Shown: positions 1 to 8,211, counted from the stretch's first letter. The stretch is DNA of 64,000 nucleotides from Mycobacterium sp. URHB0044 (GCF_000620625.1 NZ_JIAW01000004.1:93213-157212); one strand, 5' to 3'. A program made the numbers and translations. The notes: generated by a model not told the origin, from the letters alone.

Positions 1-102
1 GGTGGTCATGTCCGTGCTGGAGCCGTGCACCAGAACGAGTGGCGGCCCGTCCCCGGCGGTCCGGTAATGCAACGTGGCGCCGGGAGCGTCCAGTGTTGGC
101 AT
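1..102 (-). CDS. alpha/beta hydrolase, N-terminal part only
   Basis: The minus strand opens at an ATG at 102 and runs off the left edge after 34 codons. The translation starts MPTLDAPGATLHYRTAG and continues into LVLVHGSS, the beta-strand and oxyanion-hole HG motif at the start of an alpha/beta-hydrolase fold. An AGAAG stretch lies upstream of the ATG as a possible ribosome site. The substrate cannot be told from the fragment. It is read away from the stress island and carries no copy of the island operator. Confidence 0.6.
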   Translation of the reverse strand, partial: MPTLDAPGATLHYRTAGDGPPLVLVHGSSTDMTT

Positions 103-333
103 GCGCTTCTTCCGTCGAGCGTCGGTAACCGTTGTGATCGCCGTCACTATGTAACACGATAGAGCTCGTTGTCAAGAAAGATGACACATTTGGTTCAGGT
201 GCGCGTCGCCCGGACGTTTGACGAACCATCGGATGGACGATGTGGCAGCTCCTCATCACGTAACTCTCCGTACCGGCATTGCCGTGACACGGTTGTTGTT
301 CGATGAATGACCGTTGTTACATTCCCCAGCTCG

Positions 334-456
334 CTAGCTGGAGCGTTGAGCCGCCCGCCGATGGCGCAAGTTGTCACGGGCATGCAATGCCGTGACGCCG
401 ACCGGTATGAACAGCGGGGACAGCACGATCATGAAGATCGCGATCGGCAGCAACAT
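334..456 (-). CDS. putative 40-residue single-pass membrane peptide
   Basis: A 40-codon reading frame on the minus strand starts MLLPIAIFMIVLSPLFIPVG and ends with a basic tail RDNLRHRR. That is one hydrophobic helix followed by positive charges. A GAGAAG sequence lies 3 nt before the ATG, the same GAGAAG used before the tiny membrane ORF at 22033-22116. It is too short for homology-based assignment. The remainder of 103-684 shows no other gene I can support. Function unknown; it could be chance. Confidence 0.4.
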   Translation of the reverse strand: MLLPIAIFMIVLSPLFIPVGVTALHARDNLRHRRAAQRSS

Positions 457-684
457 GGTCTTCTCACATTTCTTCGCCAGCGACGAGTTAGGACTGAATC
501 CGGCGCGCCACCCGGTAGCGAGCTACCGAAATGCCGCCTGGTTACCGAATTTCAGCGTCACACGGCGAGCCGACGCCGCGGTGTCCAGCTTCTGGACACG
601 ACGGGCAGGCCGGCAGGCGCTTCGGGGTGCTGAAAGGAAAGCTACGTTTCGGTGCGGCCGGAGCCGAAAGGCCTTGCGGCGGAA

Positions 685-742
685 TCACCCGGGTGAATCG
701 GCGATCCGGATGACGACAACTCACCCCGGCCCTGGCCAGGAT
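685..742 (+). promoter_or_regulatory. island operator/promoter copy 1 (for the sigma-2 protein gene)
   Basis: The palindrome TCACCCGGGTGA (685-696) is followed after 11 bp by GGATGA-CGACAAC-TCACCC (708-726), then 10 bp, then the -10-like hexamer CAGGAT (737-742). A start point 7 nt downstream falls on the ATG at 749, so the transcript would be leaderless. It is the same composite element as the copies at 4.3, 10.6, 15.7, 16.7, 19.2, 30.2, 37.1, 39.5 and 41.7 kb. Confidence 0.8.
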
Positions 743-748
743 GTGCCC

Positions 749-1207
749 ATGGCACCAACAGTTGACCACCTAGCAGACAGCGACTCATTGCTCGCTACGC
801 GCGACCCAGAGCTGACCGCGAGGTTCATCAACGAGGCGCTCCCGCATCTGAGCCAACTCGACGACAGCGCCCGCCGACTGACCTGCAACTGCGTGGATGC
901 CGAAGATCTCGTGCAGGAAACGATGCTCAAGGCGTACGCCGGCTTCAACACCCTCTCCGAGGGGGCGAACGTTCTGACGTGGCTGTTCCGCATCATGATC
1001 AGCACCTACATCAGTTACCTCGTCCGCGCGCATCACCGGCCGAGCGAGTACCTCATCGACCGACACCTAGCCACCCGGGATCGACAATCCCCGGACTGGC
1101 GACGTTCGTTCGAACTCGACTCGCTGGGCGCGTTGCCCGACATCTCACTAGCGGATTTCTTGTTCGCTACCGAGCCCGAACTCGGCGACCTACCGCTATT
1201 CCCATGA
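749..1207 (+). CDS. ECF sigma factor-like protein containing region 2 only
   Basis: A 152-residue protein related to the SigH/SigR group. ELTARF near residue 22 and DAEDLVQETMLKAYAGF (about 50-66) followed by WLFRIMISTYIS correspond to sigma regions 2.1-2.4, which bind core RNA polymerase and the -10 element. The last 50 residues do not resemble region 4: no helix-turn-helix is visible, and the protein stops about 60 residues short of the SigH-like protein at 37136-37771. It starts at the ATG right after the island operator and overlaps the next gene by ATGA. It may be a decoy, a cofactor of another sigma, or a decaying paralogue. Confidence 0.75.
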   Translation: MAPTVDHLADSDSLLATRDPELTARFINEALPHLSQLDDSARRLTCNCVDAEDLVQETMLKAYAGFNTLSEGANVLTWLFRIMISTYISYLVRAHHRPSEYLIDRHLATRDRQSPDWRRSFELDSLGALPDISLADFLFATEPELGDLPLFP

Positions 1208-1584
1208 GACAAATCGTGTTTCGGGCGGTCTTGCTTCTGCCGTCGTGGGCGGCCGGACTCGTGGTTGCGGCGTGGATCGTTCCGGGAGTTTCGTCGTCGG
1301 TACCGGGCTTCGTCATCGCCGTCCTGGTGTTCGCGGTAACGCAGGCGATCCTGTCCTTCTCGATCTTGAAGTTGCCCCACCGGTATGCGTCGCTGCTCCT
1401 CGGGGGCACCGGATTGGCATTGACGATCATCGCGTTGATCCTCGCGTCGACTTTGACGAACGGCCTCACTATCGACGGCACGAAATCCTGGCTGGCCACG
1501 ACGGCTGTGGTGTGGCTGGTGACGACGATCGGGGCGATTACGCTGCCCGAGTTGCTCTTCCGCGATGGGACCGGCTCCGCCTGA
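1204..1584 (+). CDS. small four-helix membrane protein, phage-holin 4_2 superfamily type
   Basis: A 126-residue protein with about four hydrophobic helices and the pattern AAWIVPGV ... FVIAVLVFAVTQAIL ... LASTLTNGLTIDG ... WLATTAVVWLVTTIGAI. This repeats the layout of the PF04020-type 'phage holin' membrane family common in bacterial genomes. The ATG overlaps the stop of the upstream sigma-like gene (ATGA), so the two are translationally coupled. No phage genes are nearby, so the holin name is only a family label. Role unknown. Confidence 0.65.
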   Translation: MRQIVFRAVLLLPSWAAGLVVAAWIVPGVSSSVPGFVIAVLVFAVTQAILSFSILKLPHRYASLLLGGTGLALTIIALILASTLTNGLTIDGTKSWLATTAVVWLVTTIGAITLPELLFRDGTGSA

Positions 1585-1657
1585 CCGCATACTCACCGCG
1601 GCGGCCCCCGCTCATTGATTGAACTTGCGATTTCGCCCGACGACGAAGGGAGCGGTG

Positions 1658-1969
1658 ATGGGAGACACCCATGATGATCCGACGGATCACTTTCGGACCA
1701 CGCAACCGCACGCTGGCATCGTGTTGAAGGACAACTTCTTCTGGCCAGGGCTGATCCTGCTGGCCGTATCGACGTTCGGGTCGATCAGCACGGCGGTGGC
1801 TGCCGCCTATCGAAATTTCGAATGGTTGTCCACCACGATCCTCATCGCCGTTCTCGGCGCGGTCGCCGGAGCGCTGTGGTTCGTCGTGGAGAATCGCCGC
1901 GTGACCCGCATCGAAGCGCAGTGGGACGCCGCGCACCCAGGTAGTCGGCCGCCCCCGCGCTCTCGCTGA
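1658..1969 (+). CDS. UsfY-like membrane protein
   Basis: A 103-residue protein beginning MGDTHDDPTDHFRTTQPHAG, which matches the conserved start of mycobacterial UsfY proteins (usfY lies upstream of sigF in M. tuberculosis). Two hydrophobic helices follow (WPGLILLAVSTFGS and ILIAVLGAVAGALWFVV), then a basic tail. The ATG at 1658 is chosen because GAAGGGAG lies just upstream. It is probably the third gene of the operon driven by the element at 685-742. Its 3' end meets the convergent amidase gene with a 12-nt gap. Biochemical role unknown. Confidence 0.7.
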   Translation: MGDTHDDPTDHFRTTQPHAGIVLKDNFFWPGLILLAVSTFGSISTAVAAAYRNFEWLSTTILIAVLGAVAGALWFVVENRRVTRIEAQWDAAHPGSRPPPRSR

Positions 1970-1981
1970 TCACTTGCTGGC

Positions 1982-2953
1982 TTAACTGCGTACGGTCGTC
2001 GGCGGTTCCATGCTGAACTCGATCTCGCGGAACCCGGCTTGGTTGGGGTGATGGTGTTTGCGATTCGCGTCGAATATTCCGGTCTGTCGCCTCATTGAGC
2101 ACAAAAGGCGGAGGTCGACGTCGGCAATGCAATATGTCGGCGTGGTTGAAAAGCGTTGTGATTCGGCTAGACACACGCCGTTTTCCCAGATCATGGTCTG
2201 GCCATCCCATGAGAGGTCGGTCGTCGATTCACCCTGCCCCGCCGACGCGTAGACGTACGCGGCGGTGCAGCGCAGCGACGCTGATCGAGCCAGCAGACCT
2301 CGATCTTCGGCGCGGCCGATGGTGACGGGGCTTCCAGACAGGTTGGTGAGCACCGTGGCGCCGGCCAGGGCGGCGTGAGCGCTGGGCGGAATGGGGATCC
2401 ACATGTCTTCACAGATCTCAACGTGAAGCGTGAAGCCGGTCATGTCGGACGCGGTGAACAGCAGGTCGGGACCGAACGGCGCTCTTACGCGGGTTGTGCC
2501 GCGCCCCAGGGCGATTTCGCCGCAGATGTCGTCGCCTGCCGCCATCTGGCGAAGTTCGTAGAACTCACGGTAGGTCGGTAGATAGGACTTTGGCGCGACG
2601 CCCAGTATGCGGCCGCGGTGGACCACGACGGCGGTGTTGTAGATGCGGTGCCGATGGCGCAGCGGGGCGCCGACCACCAGAACCGGGATCAACCCGATGG
2701 AAGCTTGGACAATGCGTCGAAGTCCGTCTTCGACGCCGTCCAGGACGGTGTCTTGCATCAGGATGTCGTCGAGGGAGTAGCCGGACATTGCTAGTTCGGG
2801 GAAAACCGCCAGTGCGGCGCGTTCGTCGTGGCATTGGCGCGCGATGTCGAGCACCGCTTCTGCGTTGGCCGCTGGATCGCCCAGCGTGGTTCGCATGGTG
2901 CACGCCGCGACGCGGACGGTGCGCGCTCGATCGTGGGAGTCGTAGACGTCCAT
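1982..2953 (-). CDS. stand-alone nitrilase/glutaminase domain of glutamine-dependent NAD+ synthetase
   Basis: A 323-residue protein matching the N-terminal amidase domain of bacterial NadE. The carbon-nitrogen hydrolase triad is visible: Glu in FPELAMSGYS, Lys in PKSYLPTYREFYE and Cys in EICEDMW. In NadE this domain frees ammonia from glutamine for a C-terminal NAD+ synthetase domain. That second domain is absent: the protein ends shortly after the amidase core (full-length mycobacterial NadE is near 680 residues). It starts 47 nt after the thiolase stop in the same operon. It may hydrolyse another amide or supply ammonia in trans. Confidence 0.75.
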   Translation of the reverse strand: MDVYDSHDRARTVRVAACTMRTTLGDPAANAEAVLDIARQCHDERAALAVFPELAMSGYSLDDILMQDTVLDGVEDGLRRIVQASIGLIPVLVVGAPLRHRHRIYNTAVVVHRGRILGVAPKSYLPTYREFYELRQMAAGDDICGEIALGRGTTRVRAPFGPDLLFTASDMTGFTLHVEICEDMWIPIPPSAHAALAGATVLTNLSGSPVTIGRAEDRGLLARSASLRCTAAYVYASAGQGESTTDLSWDGQTMIWENGVCLAESQRFSTTPTYCIADVDLRLLCSMRRQTGIFDANRKHHHPNQAGFREIEFSMEPPTTVRS

Positions 2954-3000
2954 AGCTGAGTGTTCCAGGTGCTGGTCTGTCCGGCGGCGGGAAGTCGCGG

Positions 3001-4239
3001 TCAGGCGGCTTCTGGGTTTTCCAGAATCATTGCCACCCCTTGCCCTGAGCCGATGCACACGCCGATGGCGCCGTAGCGGAGCTGTCGTTCGCGCAGCTCG
3101 GTGGCTAGTGTCAGGACGTACCGTGCACCCGTGGCTCCGAACGGATGCCCGATGGCCACGGCTCCCCCGTTCGGGGTGAGTTTGTCGTCGGGGACCTGAA
3201 ATCCGTCGAGTTGGTTGGGCAGCTCTCGTATTACACCGAGAGCTTGCGCGCTGAAGGCCTCGTGGATTTCCCACACGTCGATCTGTTCAGGGCTCAAGCC
3301 CGCGCGTCGCAGCGCCAGCGGTAGCGCCCACGCCGGCGCGATGCCCATCAACAATGGATCGTTGCCGTAGACGGCCGTGGACACCACCCGGGCCAACGGG
3401 TTGACGCCGAGTTCGTCGGTCCGTGCGGGCGAGGCCAGGATCAGCGCGGCGGCCCCGTCGGACAGCGGTGTGGAGTTGCCGGCGGTCATTTGGGTGGTCC
3501 CGGGCTGGGCGGGTAGGGCTGCCAGCAGCTCGCGGGTGGTGTCATCGCGGATGAACTCGTCGTGACTTACGGTGCGGAGTGGGGTCTTTCGGGTCGCGGG
3601 GATCGTGACGGGCATGATCTCCTTGGCGAGCCTGCCCGAGTCTCGGGCGGCGCGCGCATGCTGCTGGGAGCGCAGCGCGAATGCGTCGATCTCTTCGCGA
3701 CTGAGTTGGTAGCGATCGGCGACGTTCTGCGCTGTTTCGATCATGCCGATGTAGGCGTTGCGACCCAGCAACGAGGGGTTGGGCGGGCCGCCGGCGCCGG
3801 ACCACATGGTGTCGAGTAGCAGTTGGGGTCCGCGCGGGCTGAACGGGGCCTCGCCTTTCATGTACGCGAACCCCGAGCGGGACATCGACTCGGCGCCGCA
3901 GGCGATCCCGACACCGAGGTCGCCGGCTTTGATCGCATGCGCGATCATGGCCGTGGCGCTCAGCGAGGATCCGCAGAATCTGTTGACCGTCACTCCCGCT
4001 GCCCGGTCGGGGAAGCCGGCGGCCAGCGCCGCCCAACGGGCGAGATCTCCCATGCCTTCATGCGCGGGGTTTACACACCCGGCGACGACGTCTTCGACCT
4101 GGTCGCGATCAACACCGACGCGTTCACAGGCCCCAGCCATGGCGAGCCCGAGCAGGTCGTCGAGCCGCAGGTGCGACAAGCCTCCGCCGTAGCGGGCGAA
4201 GGGGGTGCGCACCCCGCCGAGCAAATAGGCCTCGGTCAC
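3001..4239 (-). CDS. thiolase family acetyl-CoA acyltransferase
   Basis: A 412-residue thiolase. The GTG at 4239 is chosen for its upstream AGGAGAACAC. The acyl-accepting Cys lies in VNRFCGSSL near residue 89, the His in AIGHPFGATGAR and the second Cys in GVCIGSGQGVAM. The usual NEAF appears as HEAFSA and the usual CGGGG-type loop as CIGSGQG. It would condense or cleave beta-ketoacyl-CoA. It is the first gene after the operator at 4294-4350 and is followed by the NadE-like amidase gene. Confidence 0.85.
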   Translation of the reverse strand: MTEAYLLGGVRTPFARYGGGLSHLRLDDLLGLAMAGACERVGVDRDQVEDVVAGCVNPAHEGMGDLARWAALAAGFPDRAAGVTVNRFCGSSLSATAMIAHAIKAGDLGVGIACGAESMSRSGFAYMKGEAPFSPRGPQLLLDTMWSGAGGPPNPSLLGRNAYIGMIETAQNVADRYQLSREEIDAFALRSQQHARAARDSGRLAKEIMPVTIPATRKTPLRTVSHDEFIRDDTTRELLAALPAQPGTTQMTAGNSTPLSDGAAALILASPARTDELGVNPLARVVSTAVYGNDPLLMGIAPAWALPLALRRAGLSPEQIDVWEIHEAFSAQALGVIRELPNQLDGFQVPDDKLTPNGGAVAIGHPFGATGARYVLTLATELRERQLRYGAIGVCIGSGQGVAMILENPEAA

Positions 4240-4293
4240 CGTGTTCTCCTGTCGTGCACTCGTCCTGACGGGCGGCGGCTTGGGTAAGAGATC

Positions 4294-4350
4294 ACTATCC
4301 GTCTGCACGGGACGAGTTGTCTTCATCCGGCTGTCTTTTCACCCGGGTGA
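4294..4350 (-). promoter_or_regulatory. island operator/promoter copy 2 (for thiolase operon)
   Basis: On the minus strand: TCACCCGGGTGA (4339-4350), 10 bp, GGATGA-AGACAAC-TCGTCC (4310-4328), 10 bp, GATAGT (-10, 4294-4299). The distal half-site is the weakest of the set. The predicted leader before the GTG at 4239 is about 50 nt. It lies between the exchanger stop and the thiolase start. Confidence 0.8.
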
Positions 4351-4372
4351 GAGGCTGATCGTTTCGTCAAGG

Positions 4373-5476
4373 TCAACGCATGTTCGAGACGGTGAAGAGT
4401 CCGACCATGCCCAGTCCGTACAGGATGACGACGGCCAACGAGTCCACCCCCAGGCGGGCGATGCGGCGGCGGGGCCGAAACAGCAGACCCGCCGCGTAGA
4501 TCAGTGTCAACGCGATCCCGAGCGCCGTGAGATAGATGTCGGTGCGCTGCGCAGCCGGCAACACCGCGTGCCCCGACAGCAGCGTCGCAGGGACGAAGAG
4601 CACCGGCAGGAAGGCGTTCCCGCCGAAGATGTCCGATACCGCGAGTTGGTAGTCGCCATGACGCACCGACCGCAGGGCGGAGGACAGTTCGGGTAGCGAG
4701 GTGGCCGCGGCCAACACGGTTGCCCCGAACAGCACACCGGACAGACCGATCTGGTCGGCGATGGCGTCACCGCTGCGCTCCAACACGACGCCGGCGATCA
4801 GCGTGACCGCGGCGGCGAGGCCGAAGCTCATCACCGCCCTGGCAGTTCTGGTGCCCGCGGCAGTGGCCCGCCGCTCGGTCATCGCGGTGCGGTGTCCACA
4901 GGGCTGCTGCTGGCCGTCGGGCGGCTGTCCCGACTCCTGCCAGGGCAAGGACCGTGCTGCCCGCTGCAACAGGACCACGCCAAGCACCCACACCAGCAGG
5001 ATCAGCACCGGGGCGGGTGTCAGTCGCACTGTGATCAGCGTTGCGGGCAGCTGGGTGCCGCCGATCACAATGGCCAACACCGCGACCACCAGCGCGGCCT
5101 CCAGCACCAACACAAGCGACGCCGCGCGATAGGTGAGCGGCCTCGATCCGCGCACGCCGAAGGCGTCGATAGCCACCAGCACCACCGTCTGGATGGCGAT
5201 GCCGCCGAGGATGTTGCCCACCGCCACACCGATATTGCCCGACACAGCCGCGGCGCCGACTATGGCGATCTCGGGCAGATTGGTGGCGATGGCCAACAGG
5301 ATCAGGCCGCCGAGCGCCGAGCCGAGGCCCAGCCGCATCGTCAGCACATCCGTTTGGTCCGATAGCTGTATGCCCGCCGCCCAGATCGCCGCTCCCGCAG
5401 CGAGAAACATCACCACGAGCAGCCACACCGGTAATCCGCTCACGACGCAGTCTTGCGTCCGCGGTTCGCAGACCAC
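4373..5476 (-). CDS. Na+/Ca2+ exchanger-type membrane antiporter (CaCA superfamily)
   Basis: About 356-367 residues with roughly ten membrane helices and the two inverted alpha-repeats of the family: GGLILLAIATNLPEIA with SGNIGVAVGNILGG, and FGATVLAAATSLPELS with DIFGGNAFLPV. A Gln/Pro/Arg-rich loop (about residues 180-200) separates the halves. It probably moves Ca2+ or another cation against Na+ or H+. The start is uncertain: GTG at 5476, or the GTG at 5443 just before the first helix. It is the last gene of the minus-strand run from 7809. Confidence 0.8.
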   Translation of the reverse strand: MVCEPRTQDCVVSGLPVWLLVVMFLAAGAAIWAAGIQLSDQTDVLTMRLGLGSALGGLILLAIATNLPEIAIVGAAAVSGNIGVAVGNILGGIAIQTVVLVAIDAFGVRGSRPLTYRAASLVLVLEAALVVAVLAIVIGGTQLPATLITVRLTPAPVLILLVWVLGVVLLQRAARSLPWQESGQPPDGQQQPCGHRTAMTERRATAAGTRTARAVMSFGLAAAVTLIAGVVLERSGDAIADQIGLSGVLFGATVLAAATSLPELSSALRSVRHGDYQLAVSDIFGGNAFLPVLFVPATLLSGHAVLPAAQRTDIYLTALGIALTLIYAAGLLFRPRRRIARLGVDSLAVVILYGLGMVGLFTVSNMR

Positions 5477-5495
5477 CTCAGTATCGGCCGTGCCG

Positions 5496-6179
5496 TCATG
5501 GCGCTTCGGTTCTCCTACGCACTAGAAGGTTTCCGCTGCCTCCCAGCATGTTTGGGGCTTCGCCTCTGATGGTGGCGATCTCCGCCGCGTCCTCGAACGC
5601 GACTTGGTTGGCGGCGTGGAGTACAGCGCGCACGTCGCCGGCCGGTATGACCGCGGCGCCGGAGGCATCGGCGAAGACGTAATCACCGGGACGGATTGCC
5701 ACCCCGCCGATCACCACCGGACCGTTCGCCTCGTAGGGGGTGACGGTGTCACCGCCCCATCGCGTTGTTTCACCACGGCAGTAGATGGCCAGGTCGTAGT
5801 GCTCGAGTTCAGCAAAGTCGCGCACCCGCCCGTCGGCAAGAATGCCTGCAAGCCCATGGTTTTGGACACGCGACAGCTTGGTTCCGCCGCCCAGTGACGC
5901 ATCGGTGTAGCCGTTGCTCGCCAAGACTAGAACGCGGCCGTCGGCACCGTCTTCGATGGCTTTGTAGAACACCCTCTTGAAGTTGTAGCGCTCGGGCGGC
6001 AAGGCGGTCCCGCACGCCGGGAAATAGGAGATGGTCACGGCGGGGCCGAACAGCCGACGACCGGGCGTGGGGCTCACCAGGTCGAGGAGATGACAACGAT
6101 GACGGTGCAGTCGCCCCATCGCGTCGACGATCTCGGCGGTGCGCACCCGACTGGCGAGTGCGTCGAGGGACTCCATCAT
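5496..6179 (-). CDS. RraA-like / 4-hydroxy-4-methyl-2-oxoglutarate aldolase family protein
   Basis: A 227-residue protein with the RraA/HMG-aldolase fold signatures: LGGGTKLSRVQNHGLAGIL followed by DGRVRDF (metal and pyruvyl-acid site), then VIGGVAIRPGDYVFADASGAAVIP. Family members are class II pyruvate aldolases or oxaloacetate decarboxylases; true RraA inhibits RNase E. The strict Asp and Arg of the aldolases appear to be kept. The ATG overlaps the stop of the upstream zinc-ribbon gene (ATGA). Confidence 0.7.
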   Translation of the reverse strand: MMESLDALASRVRTAEIVDAMGRLHRHRCHLLDLVSPTPGRRLFGPAVTISYFPACGTALPPERYNFKRVFYKAIEDGADGRVLVLASNGYTDASLGGGTKLSRVQNHGLAGILADGRVRDFAELEHYDLAIYCRGETTRWGGDTVTPYEANGPVVIGGVAIRPGDYVFADASGAAVIPAGDVRAVLHAANQVAFEDAAEIATIRGEAPNMLGGSGNLLVRRRTEAP

Positions 6180-6448
6180 CGGGCCGGGAAAGGGATGCGC
6201 CAGGACTGGGCGCCGCGCAGGTCAAGCCGTACGTCGGTCGGGGTTTGCACTAGCCGGGCCAGCACGTGGTCGCATCCCGGGCAGCGCACCACGAGGCCCG
6301 GGGCGCGGTGATAGACGTGACTCTCCGCGAAGACCCCGACACGACCACATCCCGCGCAGGTCAGCGTGGCGGTGGTGACATCGAATCCCAGCACGTCCGC
6401 GAAGGCACCCGCGGCGGCGTTACCGTCGACGTGTGTTGGTTCTGTCAT
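6176..6448 (-). CDS. small four-cysteine zinc-ribbon protein (DUF6510 type)
   Basis: A 90-residue protein with CAGC (about 35-38) and CPGC (about 59-62), a four-Cys zinc ribbon in the middle, then VQTPTDVRLDLRGAQSWRIP. It starts at ATG 6448 and overlaps the RraA-like gene. It lies directly after the flavin reductase and the molybdoenzyme; this trio recurs in actinobacteria, so it may be an accessory subunit or chaperone of the redox pair. Function unproven. Confidence 0.6.
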   Translation of the reverse strand: MTEPTHVDGNAAAGAFADVLGFDVTTATLTCAGCGRVGVFAESHVYHRAPGLVVRCPGCDHVLARLVQTPTDVRLDLRGAQSWRIPFPAR

Positions 6449-6465
6449 GATTCCTTCTTCCTCGA

Positions 6466-7206
6466 TTAGCTGCTCGGGCCGAACCGCTCGGTCCGGATGT
6501 CTGATGGCTGGTGCCCCTGTCCAATCAGCATTGCCGTCACCGATTCTACGAATGCCGTTGGGCCGCAGACGTAAACGCGGATGCGGTCGCCGCGGGCCCA
6601 TCCCGGCAATGCGAGGTCACTGACGCCGATCCGGCCGGGCGGCCGGGCGGTCTGCGGTGCGGCCGCCCGGGTATAGACCACGGCGACGTGCAGCCAGTCA
6701 CAGTCGCGCTCGAGGCGGGCCAGCTCTTGGGCGTAGTAGACGTCGGCGGGACTGCGCGCCGAGTACACGAGCCGAAACTCCGCACCGCCCAGCAGCATCC
6801 GCTGTCGCAACATCGCCATCAACGGTACGATGCCCGATCCGCCAGCGACCAATAGAATCCGCGTCTCATCGGTGGGTCGCCAAACGAACCAGCCGCCGAT
6901 GGGTCCGCGAAGCTCGATTTCCTCGCCTGGGCCCACTCCCGTGAGATAGGGCGAGACCTCTCCGTCGGCGATCTGCTGCACGGTGAGCTCGATGCGCTCA
7001 CCGTCGGTCGGCCTGCTCAGCGAATAACTGCGTTGTGCGCTGTACCCGTCCTCTGCGGTGAGCTTCAGATCAATGTGTTGACCAGCCAAGTGGCCGCGCC
7101 AACCCGGCACGGCAAGCCCGATCGTCTGTGCAGAGGCGGTCTCGGGTTCGGAAGCCACCACACGCGCAACCCGCCACCGTAGCTTCGACGTCAAACCATC
7201 GTCCAC
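6466..7206 (-). CDS. ferredoxin-NADP+ reductase-type flavin oxidoreductase
   Basis: A 246-residue FNR-superfamily protein. The FAD site is RSYSLSRP (about residues 65-72), the NAD(P) site begins at VAGGSGIVPLMAML, and the nicotinamide-contacting CGP lies in VYVCGPTAFVE. No [2Fe-2S] domain is attached. It starts 3 nt after the stop of the sulfite-oxidase-like gene, so it probably passes electrons between NAD(P)H and that molybdoenzyme or an unlinked carrier. Confidence 0.8.
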   Translation of the reverse strand: MDDGLTSKLRWRVARVVASEPETASAQTIGLAVPGWRGHLAGQHIDLKLTAEDGYSAQRSYSLSRPTDGERIELTVQQIADGEVSPYLTGVGPGEEIELRGPIGGWFVWRPTDETRILLVAGGSGIVPLMAMLRQRMLLGGAEFRLVYSARSPADVYYAQELARLERDCDWLHVAVVYTRAAAPQTARPPGRIGVSDLALPGWARGDRIRVYVCGPTAFVESVTAMLIGQGHQPSDIRTERFGPSS

Positions 7207-7209
7207 GAC

Positions 7210-7809
7210 TCAATCTCCGGTGTAGCGTTGTTCGCGCCACGGGTCACCGTAGTTGTGATAACCCAAACCCTCCCAGAATCCGGCTGTGTCGCTGTTGCGC
7301 AACTCAATGGATCGCACCCACTTCGCGGACTTCCAGAAATACAAGTGCGGCACCAGTAACCGCGCCGGGCCTCCGTGCACCGGGCTCAGCGGTTCGCCCT
7401 GGTAGCCGTAGACGATCCAGGCCTTCCCGCCGAGAAGATCGACTACCGGGATGTTGGTGGTGTAGCCGCCGTAGGAACCGATCAGCGCGAATTCGGCGGT
7501 GGTGTCGATCGTTTCGAGAAGTGTGTCGAGCGAAACGCCTTCCCATTTGGTATCCAGTTTGGACCAGGTGGTGACGCAGTGGATGTCGACAGTGAGCTGC
7601 TCGCTGGGCAGTAGGTTCAGCTGGGCCCACGTCCAGCCGTGTTGGCCGCCATGCTCGTCGCGAATCGTGAATCGCCAGTCGTCGAGGTCGATCTGCGGAG
7701 TCGGTCCTGCTTGCAGTACCGGGAAGTCCGCAGTCAGATGCTGGCCGGGTGGCAACGGGCGGGCCGGCTCAGTGCGGCGCCCGCGAAACCCTCTGTTGGA
7801 AACAGTCAT
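7210..7809 (-). CDS. molybdopterin-dependent oxidoreductase (sulfite oxidase / YedY-like)
   Basis: A 199-residue sulfite-oxidase-fold protein. The molybdenum-binding Cys is in VDIHCVTTWSKLDTKWEGV (about residue 77), and the pocket strands read GSYGGYTTNIP, VHGGPARLLVPHLYFWKSAKWV and GFWEGLGYHNYGDPW. No Tat or Sec signal is seen, so it is likely cytoplasmic, unlike MsrP/YedY. MsrP reduces methionine sulfoxide, which would suit the msr genes in the same island, but the substrate is not shown. Confidence 0.75.
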   Translation of the reverse strand: MTVSNRGFRGRRTEPARPLPPGQHLTADFPVLQAGPTPQIDLDDWRFTIRDEHGGQHGWTWAQLNLLPSEQLTVDIHCVTTWSKLDTKWEGVSLDTLLETIDTTAEFALIGSYGGYTTNIPVVDLLGGKAWIVYGYQGEPLSPVHGGPARLLVPHLYFWKSAKWVRSIELRNSDTAGFWEGLGYHNYGDPWREQRYTGD

Positions 7810-7862
7810 TAGCGTTCCTTGTCGTGCTGAGTCATGGATCGAGTTCGGCTCGTTTTCATCCG

Positions 7863-8156
7863 CTATCCGGTGTTTTCCCTGTTTCCGGGGATGGCCGTCG
7901 GAGCCATTGGTGCACGCACCGTCGGCGTGAACTTGTTTCCTCCGGTGGGGTTGATGCTCTTCTCGGTCGGCGCGGTGGGCGGCGCACCCGGGGCCGGGGA
8001 TTGCGTGGTGATGGTTGTCGTCGTTGACGATTGGGTGGTCGACGGCGCGTTCGAGTCGTTACCGCTACAACTGGCGATCGACGCCGCCAACCCAGCCAGA
8101 ACCGCCACACCTCCCACGACACGTGCCAGGCGAACGGCATTCGAGTTTTCCATCAT
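7863..8156 (-). CDS. small secreted lipoprotein, Ser/Thr/Pro-rich
   Basis: A 97-residue protein with a short basic start, a hydrophobic core (VARVVGGVAVLAGLAAS) and a lipobox-like IASC at about residue 30, followed by a low-complexity STTQSSTTTTITTQSPAPG tract. This predicts a lipid-anchored envelope protein. The ATG at 8156 has GGAGATGTC before it. No catalytic motif is present. It lies between the CtaD group and the molybdoenzyme group and may have its own promoter. Confidence 0.65.
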   Translation of the reverse strand: MMENSNAVRLARVVGGVAVLAGLAASIASCSGNDSNAPSTTQSSTTTTITTQSPAPGAPPTAPTEKSINPTGGNKFTPTVRAPMAPTAIPGNRENTG

Positions 8157-8188
8157 GACATCTCCAATCGATTCGTTTTGATAGCTGA

Positions 8189-8211
8189 CTCACCGCAGTG
8201 GTGCGGGTGAG
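8189..8211. promoter_or_regulatory. imperfect inverted repeat upstream of the lipoprotein gene
   Basis: CTCACCGCA and TGCGGGTGAG face each other across a 4-nt centre, 33-55 nt before the lipoprotein ATG. The arms contain the same TCACC/GGTGA half-sites as the island operator but at different spacing. It could be a diverged operator or a hairpin terminator of the upstream gene; no T-run follows. Confidence 0.3.

Noticed and set aside
371..748. Long plus-strand frame extending the sigma-like gene upstream to 371
   Set aside because: The extension runs through the operator and shows no sigma sequence; the start at 749 fits the promoter.
979..1203. N-terminal extension of the holin-like protein
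   Set aside because: It overlaps the sigma-like gene in another frame; ATG 1204 with an ATGA overlap is more likely.
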